The position numbers were made by a program, and so were the translations under genes. Below the pieces are notes generated by a model. It was not told the origin of the DNA, made no database searches, and was given only the letters and a program-made list of their open reading frames with translations. From Sedimenticola sp. (GTDB lineage: Bacteria > Pseudomonadota > Gammaproteobacteria > Chromatiales > Chromatiaceae), in assembly GCA_026992075.1 (NCBI GenBank), contig JALXAM010000036.1, positions 84,202 to 148,201 on the forward strand: a DNA stretch of 64,000 bases, written 5' to 3'. Of the stretch, positions 34,923-43,407 are shown one piece after another (position 1 is the first letter of the stretch; every line of letters starts with the position of its first letter).

Positions 34923-35022
34923 GGTTCCGGGTGGCCGGTGGCGGGGCGTCCGAGGCAGGGATGCCGAGGCCGAGCGTACAGGGATGTATTCACTGCGTCC
35001 CCGCCACCGGCCACCCGGAACC
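34923..35022 (+). repeat. Variable-arm, conserved-core element, copy B (short core)
   Basis: Perfect 20-base arms GGTTCCGGGTGGCCGGTGGC (34923-34942) and complement 35003-35022, extended by GGGG/CCCC at the core ends. The 60-base core reads GGGGCGTCCGAGGCAGGGAT, then GCCGAGGCCGAGCG, TACAGGGATGTATTCAC and TGCGTCCCC. The core contains the conserved GGCA-GGGA-TGCC hairpin. It lies in the oppB-oppC intergenic region, so a very stable stem (24 bp) is transcribed within the operon. Confidence 0.85.
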
Positions 35023-35049
35023 TCGGGATCGGTCTTGGTTCGGCAGGGC

Positions 35050-36003
35050 TCATTTCAGGCTCACCCTCGGGTCCACCACCTTGTAGAGGATGTCGTTGAG
35101 GATCAGCACCAGCACGAAGAGCACCGCCGTGAGCCCCACCACCGCCTTGAGCACCGGCTGGTCCCCGGTGGTGATGGCGTCGTAGGTCACCAGGCCCACG
35201 CCGGGGATGCCGAAATAGCTCTCGATGAGCAGGGCGCCGGAGACCACCACGAAGGGGATGGAGAACATGATGCGGGTGATGATGGGGATGAGGGCGTTCT
35301 TCAGCACGTGCTTGAACATCAGTTCCATGGGCGGGGTGCCGAAGGCGCGGGCGGTGCGCACGTGGTCGCGCTCCATCTCCTCCACCAGCACGGCGCGGTA
35401 GAAACGGGTGTTGTAGCCCAGGGCGACGAACACCGTGGCCAGGGTGGGCACGGTGACATAGCGCAGATAGTCGCCGAAATCGTAGACGTTCCAGCCCCGC
35501 ACCGGGAACCAGCCCAGGCCGTAGTTGGACGAGAAGAGGATCTGGAAGGCGATGATGACGATGAGGAAGCTGATGCTCATGCCCACCACCGAGCCCCCCA
35601 TGATCAGCTTGTCCAGCCAGCGCCCCCGCCGCCAGGTGGCCACCATTCCCAGGGCGACGCCCAGCAGGTTGCCGAGCACGAAGCCGGGCAGGATCAGCGC
35701 CAGCGAGATGGGGATGGTACGCTTGAGGATGGAGCTCACCCGCTCGCCGGTGGAGTCGGAATAGCCGAAGTCCAGGGTGGCCAGCTCCTTCAGATATTCC
35801 AGGTAGCGGGTGAGGAAGGGGCGGTCGTAGCCGAGCTGGTGGCGGATCTCCCGAATCTGCTCCTCCGTGGCGTTCTTGCCGATGAGATCGTAGGTCTTGT
35901 CGGGACCGAAATAGACCATCAGCAGGAAGCTGATGAGGGTCACCCCCAGGATCAGCGGGATCCCGGTGACGAGCTTGCGCAGGGCGTACTGGAGCATCTC
36001 CAT
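35050..36003 (-). CDS. oppB: Peptide ABC transporter permease (OppB/DppB-like)
   Basis: A 317-residue inner-membrane permease. The N-terminus MLQYALRKLVTGIPLILGVTLISFLLMVYFGPD is typical of OppB, followed by RHQLGYDRPFLTRYLEYL, the periplasmic segment before helix 2. The coupling-helix region RTARAFGTPPMELMFKHVLKNALIPIITR, and the C-terminal LTAVLFVLVLILNDILYKVVDPR complete the pattern. It pairs with OppC to form the pore. Repeat-filled gaps lie on both sides (351 bp to oppA, 310 bp to oppC), unusual for such an operon. Confidence 0.9.
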   Translation of the reverse strand: MEMLQYALRKLVTGIPLILGVTLISFLLMVYFGPDKTYDLIGKNATEEQIREIRHQLGYDRPFLTRYLEYLKELATLDFGYSDSTGERVSSILKRTIPISLALILPGFVLGNLLGVALGMVATWRRGRWLDKLIMGGSVVGMSISFLIVIIAFQILFSSNYGLGWFPVRGWNVYDFGDYLRYVTVPTLATVFVALGYNTRFYRAVLVEEMERDHVRTARAFGTPPMELMFKHVLKNALIPIITRIMFSIPFVVVSGALLIESYFGIPGVGLVTYDAITTGDQPVLKAVVGLTAVLFVLVLILNDILYKVVDPRVSLK

Positions 36004-36079
36004 GGCGGGCCTATTCTAGCAGCCGACGGAGCTTGAGAGCCCACAGCCCTGGATCATTGCGTCTTGTGTCCCGGGCAGG

Positions 36080-36338
36080 CCGGATTCCTTTCCTTTTCAG
36101 CAGGAACGCCGTAAGGGCACCTCGAAAAATTCGAGGTGCCCGTGCGGGATATGGAAGTCCCGCCGTTTTCAATCACGCAAGTGATTGAAAATGAAGCAAA
36201 CCGGAAACCGCGTTTTCGGTTTGCGTGGAGAAAAATTGCCTGGACGGCAATTTTTCGAGATCCCCCTAAATACCTCCATGTAGGCTTCGCAGCGGCATCC
36301 CTGCCGCCGAGATCCCGCTGAAAAGGAAAGGAATCCGG
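36080..36338 (-). repeat. Variable-arm, conserved-core element, copy A, interrupted by a family 3 MITE-like element
   Basis: Perfect 22-base arms start CCGGATTCCTTTCCTTTTCA (36080-36101) with complement 36317-36338. The core reads, on the minus strand, GGGATCTCGGCGGCAGGGAT, GCCGCTGCGAAGCC, TACATGGAGGTA and then TTACGGCGTTCCT. It is split by a 151-bp family 3 element at 36116-36266. With that removed, the core matches the short cores of B and E. It sits between oppA and oppB, where peptide operons commonly carry a stabilising or attenuating hairpin. Confidence 0.8.
36116..36266 (+). repeat. MITE-like family 3, copy 1, five hairpins in series
   Basis: A 151-bp element with terminal repeats GGCACCTCGAAAAATT / GGGGGATCTCGAAAAATT (second read on the minus strand). 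It has five consecutive hairpins: GGCACCTCGA/TCGAGGTGCC, GCGGGA/TCCCGC, TTTTCAATCAC/GTGATTGAAAA, GCAAACCG/CGGTTTGC, and AAATTGCC/GGCAATTT. Flanks are TAAG and TAAA, an almost exact 4-bp duplication. It is near-identical to 48874-49023. It interrupts the core of the variable-arm element A, so it inserted later than that element. Confidence 0.85.
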
Positions 36339-36354
36339 CTCCACGGCACGTCAT

Positions 36355-38160
36355 TCACTCCCCGTCCCTCCCGGGCAGCACGTCCACGTACTTGAGGTGG
36401 AAGCCCCCCACGATGGACTGGTCGGGAAAGCTCACCACCTTCTTGTGCCACAGCAGGATGTAGCGGCGCGACAGGCCGGAGATGGTGACGCAGGCGTCCT
36501 GCACGATCCGGTTCATGCGGCGGTAGATGCGGGTCCTCTCCGGCGAGGGCTGCATCACCGAGCTCTTTTCGTAGAGCCGGTTGTACTCGGGGTCGTCGAA
36601 GTTGGAGGCGTTGGAGCCGGGGGAGCCGTTGGGGCCGTAAAACAGCTGCAGAGTGTTTTCGGCGTCGGGGTAGTCCAGTCCCCAGCCCATGCCCACGATC
36701 ATGATCTTGGCCTGCTTCACCGCCTTGTTGTAGTCGCCGAAGCTGGCGTAGGAGTCGAACAGGATCTTTTCCTTGGGATAGCCGATGCGGGTGAGCCAGG
36801 CGCGGAACTGTTCGAACATCTGGCGCGAAGTCACCGAGGCCACGCCGCCGTAGGTGAGCTCTGGCAGATCGGTGGCGCTCCAGCCCGCCTCCTTCAGCAG
36901 CCGTTTCGCCTTTTCCGGGTCGTGGCGGATCGACTCCCTCGGTGCCTCGGGATCATACTCCGGCACCACCGGCGGGATGATGCCGGGAAAGACCAGGCCC
37001 ATGTCGTTGTAGAAGGTGCGGTTGCGCTCGTTCCAATCGAAGGCGTAGCGGATGGCGCAGCGCAGGGCGTGGTTGCGCTTCTCCCGTTCGGGATCCGGGT
37101 TGTAGCCGATCTTCGGATCCTTCATGTTGAAATCGGTGTGGACGAAGCCATTTTCCAGCCCGCTCAGATAGAAGTAGCGCCGGGCATATTGCGGCTTGAG
37201 CACCACCTGCGGCTGCTTTTCCAGCAGCACCTCGTCCAGCAGCTCCCTGGGGATGGTGGCGAACTGGATCTCGTCCCCTTTGGTGAAGGAATTCCAGCGC
37301 GACAGACTCTCCTTGATGAAATGGATCTCCAGGCGGTCCACCAGGGGTGGGACCTTGCCCTGGATCTCCTCGATGCCGTATTTCGCCTGGGTCTTGGGAT
37401 CGTATCCCTCGTAGGCTAGGTCGATGGGCTCCTTCCGATACTTGGGGTTGCGCACCAGCACCGCCCGCACCGCATCGAAGGTCTGCAACCGGAAGGGGCC
37501 CGATCCCACCGGGTGGATGGAGAACTCGCGGCCGTAGTATTCCACCGCCTCGCGCGGCACGATGGCGGAGAAGCCCTGGGCCAGGGTGTGCACCAGCTGC
37601 GGGAAGGGGCGGGTGAGGCGGATGCGGATGGTGTAGCGGTCCAGCGCCTGCAGGCCCGGTACCTCGCGGTCGTAGTCGGCGCCGGCCTTCTTCCACGCCT
37701 CCATGCCCTGGATCCTGCCGGCCCAGAGCCAGCTTCCCTGGGAGCGCATTTTGGGGTCGAAGTGGCGCTTCATGGAGTAGACGAAGTCGCTGGCGGTGAG
37801 TTCGCGCCCTTTTCCGCCGGGGAAGGCCGGGTCGTCGATGAAATGGACTCCCTTCTTGATGCGGATGGTGTAGGTCAGCCCATCCGCCGACACCTCGGGC
37901 ATCGCCTCGGCCAGGTTGGGCTTGAGCTGGTAGGGTCGCGCCAGGTACTTGTAGGCGTAGAGGGTGTCGTAGAGGTTCACCACCAGGTGGTTGGCGTAGA
38001 CGGTGGCCGACTGCACCGGGTCCAGACTGGTGGGGCGGCCGCCCAGGGAGTGGCGGTAGACCTTCAGCCCCTCGATGTCCGGCCCGTCGCTGCAGGCGGA
38101 CAGCAGCGCCAGCGCCGCCAGGAGCAGGATGCAACGGAGCAGTCGGGGGAGGATCGGCAT
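36355..38160 (-). CDS. oppA: Extracellular peptide-binding lipoprotein (OppA/DppA-like, SBP family 5)
   Basis: A 601-residue substrate-binding protein. The signal peptide with lipobox LLSACSD (mature Cys about residue 22) anchors it in the periplasm-facing membrane. The SBP_bac_5 fold is shown by VYRHSLGGRPTSLDPVQSATVYA, GLTYTIRIKKGVHF and YVDV near the C-terminus, with long loops. It captures peptides or similar ligands and delivers them to OppBC. ATG 38160 is chosen because the hydrophobic signal starts there; the open frame continues upstream over the divergent PHP gene, but that is a shadow. It heads the minus-strand opp-type operon. Confidence 0.9.
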   Translation of the reverse strand: MPILPRLLRCILLLAALALLSACSDGPDIEGLKVYRHSLGGRPTSLDPVQSATVYANHLVVNLYDTLYAYKYLARPYQLKPNLAEAMPEVSADGLTYTIRIKKGVHFIDDPAFPGGKGRELTASDFVYSMKRHFDPKMRSQGSWLWAGRIQGMEAWKKAGADYDREVPGLQALDRYTIRIRLTRPFPQLVHTLAQGFSAIVPREAVEYYGREFSIHPVGSGPFRLQTFDAVRAVLVRNPKYRKEPIDLAYEGYDPKTQAKYGIEEIQGKVPPLVDRLEIHFIKESLSRWNSFTKGDEIQFATIPRELLDEVLLEKQPQVVLKPQYARRYFYLSGLENGFVHTDFNMKDPKIGYNPDPEREKRNHALRCAIRYAFDWNERNRTFYNDMGLVFPGIIPPVVPEYDPEAPRESIRHDPEKAKRLLKEAGWSATDLPELTYGGVASVTSRQMFEQFRAWLTRIGYPKEKILFDSYASFGDYNKAVKQAKIMIVGMGWGLDYPDAENTLQLFYGPNGSPGSNASNFDDPEYNRLYEKSSVMQPSPERTRIYRRMNRIVQDACVTISGLSRRYILLWHKKVVSFPDQSIVGGFHLKYVDVLPGRDGE

Positions 38161-38229
38161 GGTGTCAATGGTCTCGGTGGAGGCAAGGGAGTATAACCAA
38201 AGCGGTGCGAGGTGGTACCATGCGCCACC
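38161..38229. promoter_or_regulatory. Divergent promoter region between oppA and PHP gene
   Basis: Only 69 bp separate the oppA start (minus) and the PHP gene start (plus). TATACT is readable on the minus strand and TATAAC (38192-38197) on the plus strand over the same A+T-rich patch, so a single overlapping bidirectional promoter is likely. No well-spaced -35 box was identified for either direction. Confidence 0.35.
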
Positions 38230-39102
38230 ATGTCGCTCTCCTGGGACTTCCATACCCACTCCGCCGCTTCCGACGGCACCCTGGCGCCGGCGGAGCTGGT
38301 CTCGCGCGCCCGTGAGGCGGGGGTGAAGCGGCTGGCGCTCACCGACCACGACACCCTGGCCGGCCTGCCGGCGGCAAGCGACGCAGCCCGCGTGGTGGGG
38401 CTGGAGTTGGTGCCCGGGGTGGAGATCTCGGTGAGCTGGCAGGGCCACACGGTGCACCTGGTGGGGCTGAATGTGGACCCGGCCGACCCGACCTTGCTGA
38501 AGGGGTTGCGGGACCTGCTCGACTACCGGGCCTGGCGCGCCGAGGAGATCGGCCGCCGGCTGGAGCGTGACGGCATACCCGGCGGTTACGAAGGGGCGCG
38601 CACCTTCGCCAAGGGGGAGCTGGTGGGGCGCACCCACTTCGCCCGCTTCCTGGTGCAGCAGGGCCATGCTCGGGATCTGCGGGAGGTGTTCCGCAAATTC
38701 CTGGTGAAGGGCAAGCCGGGCCACGTGCCGGGGCGCTGGGCGGAGCTGGAGTCGGCGCTGGGATGGATCCACGGCGCGGGCGGCGTGGCGGTGATCGCCC
38801 ATCCGGCCCGTTACCGCATGACCCGCAGCAAGCTGCGCAGGCTGCTGGGCGAGTTCCGCGAGCTGGGTGGCGAGGCGCTGGAGGTGGTCTCCGGCAGCCA
38901 CAGCGTGGACGACTGCTTCCTCATGGCTCGCCACGCGCGGGACTTCGGGCTGGCCGCCTCGGCGGGCTCGGATTACCACGGGCCTGAAAACCCCTGGATC
39001 CAGCTGGGCCGGCTGCCGGAACTGCCCCATGGCTGCCGGCCGGTGACGGAACTGATCGATCGAGTGGACGATGGCGCAATTCTTTCAGGTACATCCGGAT
39101 AA
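38230..39102 (+). CDS. PHP-domain phosphoesterase (TrpH/YciV, RNase AM-like)
   Basis: A 290-residue PHP-fold phosphoesterase. WDFHTHSAASDGTL (motif I, metal-binding His), LALTDHDTLAG (motif II), VPGVEIS (motif III) and a final AAGSDYHGP metal motif are intact. Relatives include nucleoside 3',5'-bisphosphate phosphatase and the 5'-3' exonuclease RNase AM that trims rRNA and RNA ends. It is usually next to yciO, as here (32-base overlap). ATG 38230 is chosen over a GTG at 38212 because conserved family proteins start immediately before the first PHP motif. Confidence 0.88.
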   Translation: MSLSWDFHTHSAASDGTLAPAELVSRAREAGVKRLALTDHDTLAGLPAASDAARVVGLELVPGVEISVSWQGHTVHLVGLNVDPADPTLLKGLRDLLDYRAWRAEEIGRRLERDGIPGGYEGARTFAKGELVGRTHFARFLVQQGHARDLREVFRKFLVKGKPGHVPGRWAELESALGWIHGAGGVAVIAHPARYRMTRSKLRRLLGEFRELGGEALEVVSGSHSVDDCFLMARHARDFGLAASAGSDYHGPENPWIQLGRLPELPHGCRPVTELIDRVDDGAILSGTSG

Positions 39103-39691
39103 TCCCCAGCCGCGGCTCATCCGCCAGGCGGTGGAGATCCTGCGTTCGGGGGGCGTCATCGTCTATCCCACCGATTCCAGCTACGCCCTGGGCTGCCAGG
39201 TGGGCCAGAAGGAGGCGCTGGACCGGATCCGCCAGATCCGCCGCCTGGACGAGAAGCACAACTTCACCCTGGTCTGCCGGGATCTGTCGGAAGTCTCCCA
39301 GTACACCAAGATCGGCAACACCCAGTACCGGCTCATCAAGAACCTCACCCCTGGGCCCTACACCTTCATCCTCAAGGCCACCAAGCAGGTGCCCCGGAGG
39401 CTGATGAACCCGAAGCGCAAGACCATCGGCATCCGCATCCCCGACAACCGCATCGCCCTAGCGCTGGCGGAGGAGCTGGACGAGCCCATTCTCAGCAGCA
39501 CCCTCATCCTGCCCGGTGACGACACCCCTCTGGCCGACCCCTGGGAGATCAAGGAGCTGCTCGAGCACCAGGTGGACCTCATCATCGACGGCGGCTACTG
39601 CGGCTACGAGCCCACCACCGTGCTGGTGATGGAGGACGACGAGGTGCGGGTGGCGCGCAGGGGGAAAGGGGATGCGAGCCTGTTCGAATAG
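39071..39691 (+). CDS. yciO: YciO-type Sua5/YrdC family protein
   Basis: A 206-residue protein of the YrdC/Sua5 fold. The KxR-ligand region differs from TsaC: IVYPTDSSYALGCQVG, then RKTIGIRIPDNRI, and SSTLILPGDDTPLADPWEIKE match YciO, the paralogue of threonylcarbamoyl-AMP synthase. The family can bind ATP and RNA; the exact reaction of YciO is not settled. It overlaps the end of the PHP gene by 32 bases in another frame, a common arrangement for this pair. A 95-bp gap with a TATAAT (39774-39779) follows before the M50 gene. Confidence 0.88.
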   Translation: MAQFFQVHPDNPQPRLIRQAVEILRSGGVIVYPTDSSYALGCQVGQKEALDRIRQIRRLDEKHNFTLVCRDLSEVSQYTKIGNTQYRLIKNLTPGPYTFILKATKQVPRRLMNPKRKTIGIRIPDNRIALALAEELDEPILSSTLILPGDDTPLADPWEIKELLEHQVDLIIDGGYCGYEPTTVLVMEDDEVRVARRGKGDASLFE

Positions 39692-39773
39692 GCGCCATCC
39701 ACCAGCTCCATCCTGGGCCGGACGTCAGGCCGGCACCAAGCCGCAGCCCGGCCGGGCTGAAACCAGACCTACG

Positions 39774-39779
39774 GTATAA
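39774..39779 (+). promoter_or_regulatory. -10 box of the M50 protease gene
   Basis: GGTATAATCC contains a perfect TATAAT 7 bases before the ATG at 39787. If this is a real -10, the transcript would be nearly leaderless. No ribosome-binding sequence (AGGAGG-like) is visible directly upstream of this ATG, which supports a leaderless or very short leader start. Confidence 0.35.
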
Positions 39780-39786
39780 TCCCCCG

Positions 39787-40461
39787 ATGCACGATCTCAA
39801 TCTCATCCAGCAGCTGGCGGTGTTCATCCTGCCGCTGATCTTCGCCATCACCGTCCACGAAACCGCCCACGGCTGGGTGGCGGACAAGCTCGGCGATCAC
39901 ACCGCGCGCATGCAGGGCAGGATTACCCTCAACCCCATTCCCCACATCGACCCGGTGGGCACCATCATCGTGCCCCTGGCGCTCTATGCCATGAGCAGCC
40001 TGTCCGGGGGCGGCGGGTTCCTGTTCGGTTGGGCCAAGCCGGTGCCCATCGATCCGCGCAACTTCCGTCATTACCGTCGCGACATGGCACTCACCGCAGT
40101 GGCCGGGCCGGCCTCCAACCTGTTGATGATGCTGGGTTGGGCGGTGCTGTTGCGGCTGGCGCCGGGACTGGAGGCGGTCTCCTCCTGGGTGGCGGTGCCC
40201 TTGGCCTACATGGCGCTGGGCGGTATCTTCATCAATGCCATTCTGCTGGTGCTCAACCTGTTGCCGATCCTGCCCCTGGACGGGGGAAGGGTGCTGGCCT
40301 CCCTGTTGCCACCACGGCTGGCGGTCCCCTATTCCCGCCTGGAGCCCTGGGGACTGTTCATTCTGGTGGGCCTGATGTTCACCAATCTGTTGGGGATCAT
40401 CCTCTGGCCGATGATGAACGCAGCGCAATCGCTCGCCTACGCGGTGGCGGGTATCCTTTAG
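39787..40461 (+). CDS. Site-2 protease family membrane metalloprotease (M50)
   Basis: A 224-residue polytopic zinc protease without PDZ domain. The catalytic motif HETAH occupies residues 24-28 in the first helix (FAITVHETAHGW), and the third metal ligand is in NLLPILPLDGGRVL. Six hydrophobic helices are visible. Small rhomboid-like S2P proteins like this regularly precede trpS-scpA-scpB in gammaproteobacteria. The substrate is unknown; membrane-embedded regulators are typical. The next gene, trpS, starts 25 bases downstream. Confidence 0.88.
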   Translation: MHDLNLIQQLAVFILPLIFAITVHETAHGWVADKLGDHTARMQGRITLNPIPHIDPVGTIIVPLALYAMSSLSGGGGFLFGWAKPVPIDPRNFRHYRRDMALTAVAGPASNLLMMLGWAVLLRLAPGLEAVSSWVAVPLAYMALGGIFINAILLVLNLLPILPLDGGRVLASLLPPRLAVPYSRLEPWGLFILVGLMFTNLLGIILWPMMNAAQSLAYAVAGIL

Positions 40462-40486
40462 CCGAGAATCCGGAACCAGGAGATCC

Positions 40487-41704
40487 ATGGAAAACGTAGC
40501 CACACAACATGCGCGGGTGCTCTCCGGTATGCGCCCCACCGGGCGTCTCCACCTGGGGCACTACCACGGGGTGCTCAAGAACTGGGTGGAGCTGCAGCAT
40601 GAGTACCAGTGCTTCTTCTTCGTCGCCGACTGGCACGCGCTCACCACCCATTACGACGATCCCGGCATCATCCCTCCCAGTGTCTGGGAGATGGTGGTGG
40701 ACTGGCTGGCCGCCGGCGTCAATCCCGGCGAGGCCACCCTCTTCATCCAGTCGCGGGTGCCGGAGCATGCCGAGCTGCACCTGCTGCTCTCCATGATCAC
40801 CCCCCTGGGGTGGCTGGAACGGGTGCCCAGCTACAAGGACCAGCAGGAGAAGCTCAAGGAGAAGGATCTGGCCACCTACGGCTTTCTCGGCTACCCCCTG
40901 CTGCAGTCGGCCGACATCCTGATCTACCGCGCCGGCCTGGTGCCGGTGGGAGAGGACCAGGTGGCCCACGTGGAGCTCACCCGGGAGATCGCCCGCCGCT
41001 TCAACCATCTCTACGGCCGCGAGCCCGATTTCGAGGAGCGGGCTGAGGCGGCGATGAAGAAGATGGGCAAGAAGAACGCCCGTCTCTACGCCAACTATCG
41101 CAAGGCCTGGCAGGAGCAGGGGGACGAGGAGGCGCTGGCGGCGGCGCGCGCCCTGCTCGAGTCGCAGCAGAACATCTCCCTGGCCGACCGTGACCGCCTG
41201 TTCGGTTACCTGGAGGGGAGCGGCAAGGTGATCCTGCCCGAGCCCCAGGCGCTGCTCACCAAAGCCTCCAAGATGCCCGGGCTGGACGGTCAGAAGATGT
41301 CCAAGTCCTACGGCAACACCATCCCTCTCAATGCAGAGCCGGAGACGGTGAAGAAACAGCTGCGTACCATGCCCACCGATCCCGCCCGGGTGCGGCGCAC
41401 CGATCCCGGCGATCCGGAAAAATGTCCGGTGTGGCAGTTCCACCAGGTCTATTCCGATGAAGAGGTGAAACAGTGGGTGCAGGAGGGTTGCCGCAGCGCC
41501 TCCATCGGTTGCATCGAGTGCAAACAACCGGTGATCGACGCCGTGCTGGCGGAGCTCAGACCCATCCAGGAGCGGGCGGCGGAATATGAAAAGGACCCCG
41601 ATCTGGTGCGCAGCATCATCAACGAGGGCTGCGAAAAGGCGCGGGAGGAGGCGCGGGAAACCATGGAGGAGGTGCGTCACGTGATGTCGCTGGACTATCG
41701 ATGA
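40487..41704 (+). CDS. trpS: Tryptophan--tRNA ligase
   Basis: A 405-residue class I synthetase. The HIGH-type signature is HLGHYHG (His22-His25), the KMSKS motif at residues 270-274 is intact, and VADWHALTTHY and GYPLLQSADILIYRAGLVPVGEDQ are the tryptophan-site and dimer-interface blocks. It is longer than the E. coli enzyme (334 residues) because of an extra C-terminal region (PVWQFHQVYSDEEVKQW... GCIECKQP), which is usual in this subgroup and holds a Cys-x2-Cys pair. ATGA overlap with scpA follows. It is an essential housekeeping gene. Confidence 0.95.
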   Translation: MENVATQHARVLSGMRPTGRLHLGHYHGVLKNWVELQHEYQCFFFVADWHALTTHYDDPGIIPPSVWEMVVDWLAAGVNPGEATLFIQSRVPEHAELHLLLSMITPLGWLERVPSYKDQQEKLKEKDLATYGFLGYPLLQSADILIYRAGLVPVGEDQVAHVELTREIARRFNHLYGREPDFEERAEAAMKKMGKKNARLYANYRKAWQEQGDEEALAAARALLESQQNISLADRDRLFGYLEGSGKVILPEPQALLTKASKMPGLDGQKMSKSYGNTIPLNAEPETVKKQLRTMPTDPARVRRTDPGDPEKCPVWQFHQVYSDEEVKQWVQEGCRSASIGCIECKQPVIDAVLAELRPIQERAAEYEKDPDLVRSIINEGCEKAREEARETMEEVRHVMSLDYR

Positions 41705-42552
41705 ACGAAGCGGCACGCCAGTTGCCCCCGGCGGAGGAGCCGGTTCCGCGGCAGCAGGAGATGCCCTTCGCCGTGGTGGAGGGCGAACCCCAGTACGAGC
41801 TGCCCAAGGACCTTTACATTCCCCCCGATGCGCTGGAGGTGTTCCTGGATGCTTTCGAGGGGCCGCTGGACCTGCTGCTCTACCTCATCCGGCGTCAGAA
41901 TCTGGACATACTGGACATTCCCCTGGCCGAGATCACCCGCCAGTACATGCAGTACATCGAGATGATGCGCGAGCTGCGCCTGGAACTGGCGGCGGAATAC
42001 CTGGTGATGGCCGCCATGCTGGCGGAGATCAAGTCGCGCATGCTGCTGCCCCGGCCCCAGGAGGAGGAAGAGGAGGGCGAGGACCCGCGTGCCGAGCTGG
42101 TGCGCCGGCTGCAGGAGTACGAGCGCTTCAAGCAGGCGGCCGAGGAGCTGCACGACCTGCCGCAGCTGGGCAGGGACGTCTTCCCCGTGGTGGTGGAGGT
42201 GCCCGACCGCCATGTGGAACGCAAGCCGCCGGAACTGGATCTGCGCGAACTGCTGCTGGCCCTGCACGATGTGCTCAAACGGGCCGACATGTACAGCCGT
42301 CACCATGTCACCCAGGAGCCCCTGTCGCTGCGGGAACGCATGAGCCGGGTGCTGGAGAAGGTGCATTCCGACCGTTTCAGCGAGTTCCATGAGTTCTTCG
42401 ATATCAGCGAGGGGCGTGATGGGGTGGTGGTCACCTTCATGGCGATCCTGGAACTGCTCAAGCAGCGGCTCATCGAGATGGTGCAGGCGGAGACCTTCGG
42501 CCCCATCCACCTGAAAGCGGCAGGAGGCGGTGATGAAAACGGCCCCTCGTAG
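41701..42552 (+). CDS. scpA: Segregation and condensation protein A
   Basis: A 283-residue kleisin that bridges SMC heads and ScpB in chromosome condensation. Seen: FEGPLDLLLYLIRRQNLDILDIPLAEITRQYMQYI (N-terminal kleisin helix), RLELAAEYLVMAAMLAEIKSRMLLP, and a C-terminal winged-helix-like VVVTFMAILELLKQRLIEMVQAETFGPIHL. The 41-residue N-terminal extension before the family start is Pro/Glu-rich. The TAG stop lies in the GTAG of a following REP-like repeat (CCTCGTAGGCC). No smc gene is in the window, so the SMC partner is elsewhere. Confidence 0.93.
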   Translation: MNEAARQLPPAEEPVPRQQEMPFAVVEGEPQYELPKDLYIPPDALEVFLDAFEGPLDLLLYLIRRQNLDILDIPLAEITRQYMQYIEMMRELRLELAAEYLVMAAMLAEIKSRMLLPRPQEEEEEGEDPRAELVRRLQEYERFKQAAEELHDLPQLGRDVFPVVVEVPDRHVERKPPELDLRELLLALHDVLKRADMYSRHHVTQEPLSLRERMSRVLEKVHSDRFSEFHEFFDISEGRDGVVVTFMAILELLKQRLIEMVQAETFGPIHLKAAGGGDENGPS

Positions 42553-42596
42553 GCCGGGCTTTCGCCTGAGTGGTCCTTGGCAGGAAACGGCTCTCC

Positions 42597-42618
42597 GTAG
42601 GTCGGGCTTCAGCCCGAC
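42597..42618 (+). repeat. REP-like GTAG + palindrome between scpA and scpB
   Basis: GTAG (42597-42600) is followed by GTCGGGCT-TC-AGCCCGAC (42601-42618). A diverged relative (GTAGGCCGGGC-TTTC-GCCTG) starts at 42549 and ends scpA. The same palindrome recurs at 63943, 63981, 51880, 52148 and, with compensated stem bases, 44273. It is transcribed within the scpA-scpB operon, so its hairpin is in the mRNA. Confidence 0.7.
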
Positions 42619-42660
42619 AACCGGCTTTGGTTCCAGGAACAGTTCGATCCGGATGACCGA

Positions 42661-43407
42661 ATGAACCCCAGCGACAACCTCAAACAGATCGTGGAGGCGG
42701 CCCTGCTGGCCGCCGGCCGGCCGCTCTCCCTGGATGCGTTGCAGGGGCTCTTCGACGAAATGGAAAGGCCGGAGAAGAAGGACCTGCGTACGGTGCTGGG
42801 CGAGCTGGCCGGGGAGTACCAGGGGCGCGGCATCGAGGTGGTGGAGGTGGCCAGCGGCTGGCGCATCCAGGTACGCAAGGAGTGCGCCCCCTGGATCTCC
42901 CGGCTATGGGAGGAGAAGCCGGGGCGCTATTCCCGCGCGCTGATGGAGACCCTGGCGCTCATCGCCTACCGCCAGCCCATCACCCGGGGCGAGATCGAGG
43001 AGATCCGCGGGGTGAGCGTGAGCACCAACATCATCCGCACCCTGCTGGAGCGGGAGTGGGTGCGGGTGGTGGGGCACCGCGACGTGCCCGGAAAACCGGC
43101 GCTCTATGGCACCACCCGGGAGTTCCTGGACTATTTCGGCCTCAGGTCGCTGGACGATCTGCCGGCATTGTCCGAGCTCAAGGACATCGACGGCCTCGAT
43201 CCCGAGCTGGAGCTGCCGGAGCCGGATGGTGCCGATTCCGCCGGGAAAGGGGGTGGTCCCGTTCGCCCCGGGGACGGGACTCCTGCAACCACCACCGTAG
43301 GAGCGCCGTCCCCGGCGCGAACCGCTAACGATCCTGCCCAAAAACCTGCGGAAACGCCTTCTTCGGCGCAAACCGACGGCGTCCCCGAAGTTGATGAAAC
43401 GCCCTGA
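42661..43407 (+). CDS. scpB: Segregation and condensation protein B
   Basis: A 248-residue winged-helix protein that dimerises and binds ScpA. The first winged helix ([26 protein letters not shown]) and the second ([52 protein letters not shown]) are complete, and [13 protein letters not shown] ends the fold. After residue about 180 follows a disordered Pro/Ala/Thr-rich tail that is longer than in most relatives. ATG 42661 stands 8 bases after an A/G-rich GTTCGATCCGGAT. It overlaps rluB by 14 bases. Confidence 0.92.
   Translation: MNPSDNLKQIVEAALLAAGRPLSLDALQGLFDEMERPEKKDLRTVLGELAGEYQGRGIEVVEVASGWRIQVRKECAPWISRLWEEKPGRYSRALMETLALIAYRQPITRGEIEEIRGVSVSTNIIRTLLEREWVRVVGHRDVPGKPALYGTTREFLDYFGLRSLDDLPALSELKDIDGLDPELELPEPDGADSAGKGGGPVRPGDGTPATTTVGAPSPARTANDPAQKPAETPSSAQTDGVPEVDETP

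Noticed and set aside
36136..36354. Small frames in and around the family 3 element at 36.1-36.4 kb
   Set aside because: They lie in hairpin repeat sequence and a copy with the same frames exists at 48.9 kb; no coding features and no ribosome site.
36953..38134. Second long minus-strand frame within oppA
   Set aside because: It is another frame of the same strand, rich in Gly, Arg, Pro, without a recognisable domain; the oppA frame has a lipoprotein signal and the SBP fold.
38161..39030. Upstream extension of oppA (open to 39030 on the minus strand)
   Set aside because: It overlaps the PHP gene entirely and precedes the lipoprotein signal; the true start is at 38160.
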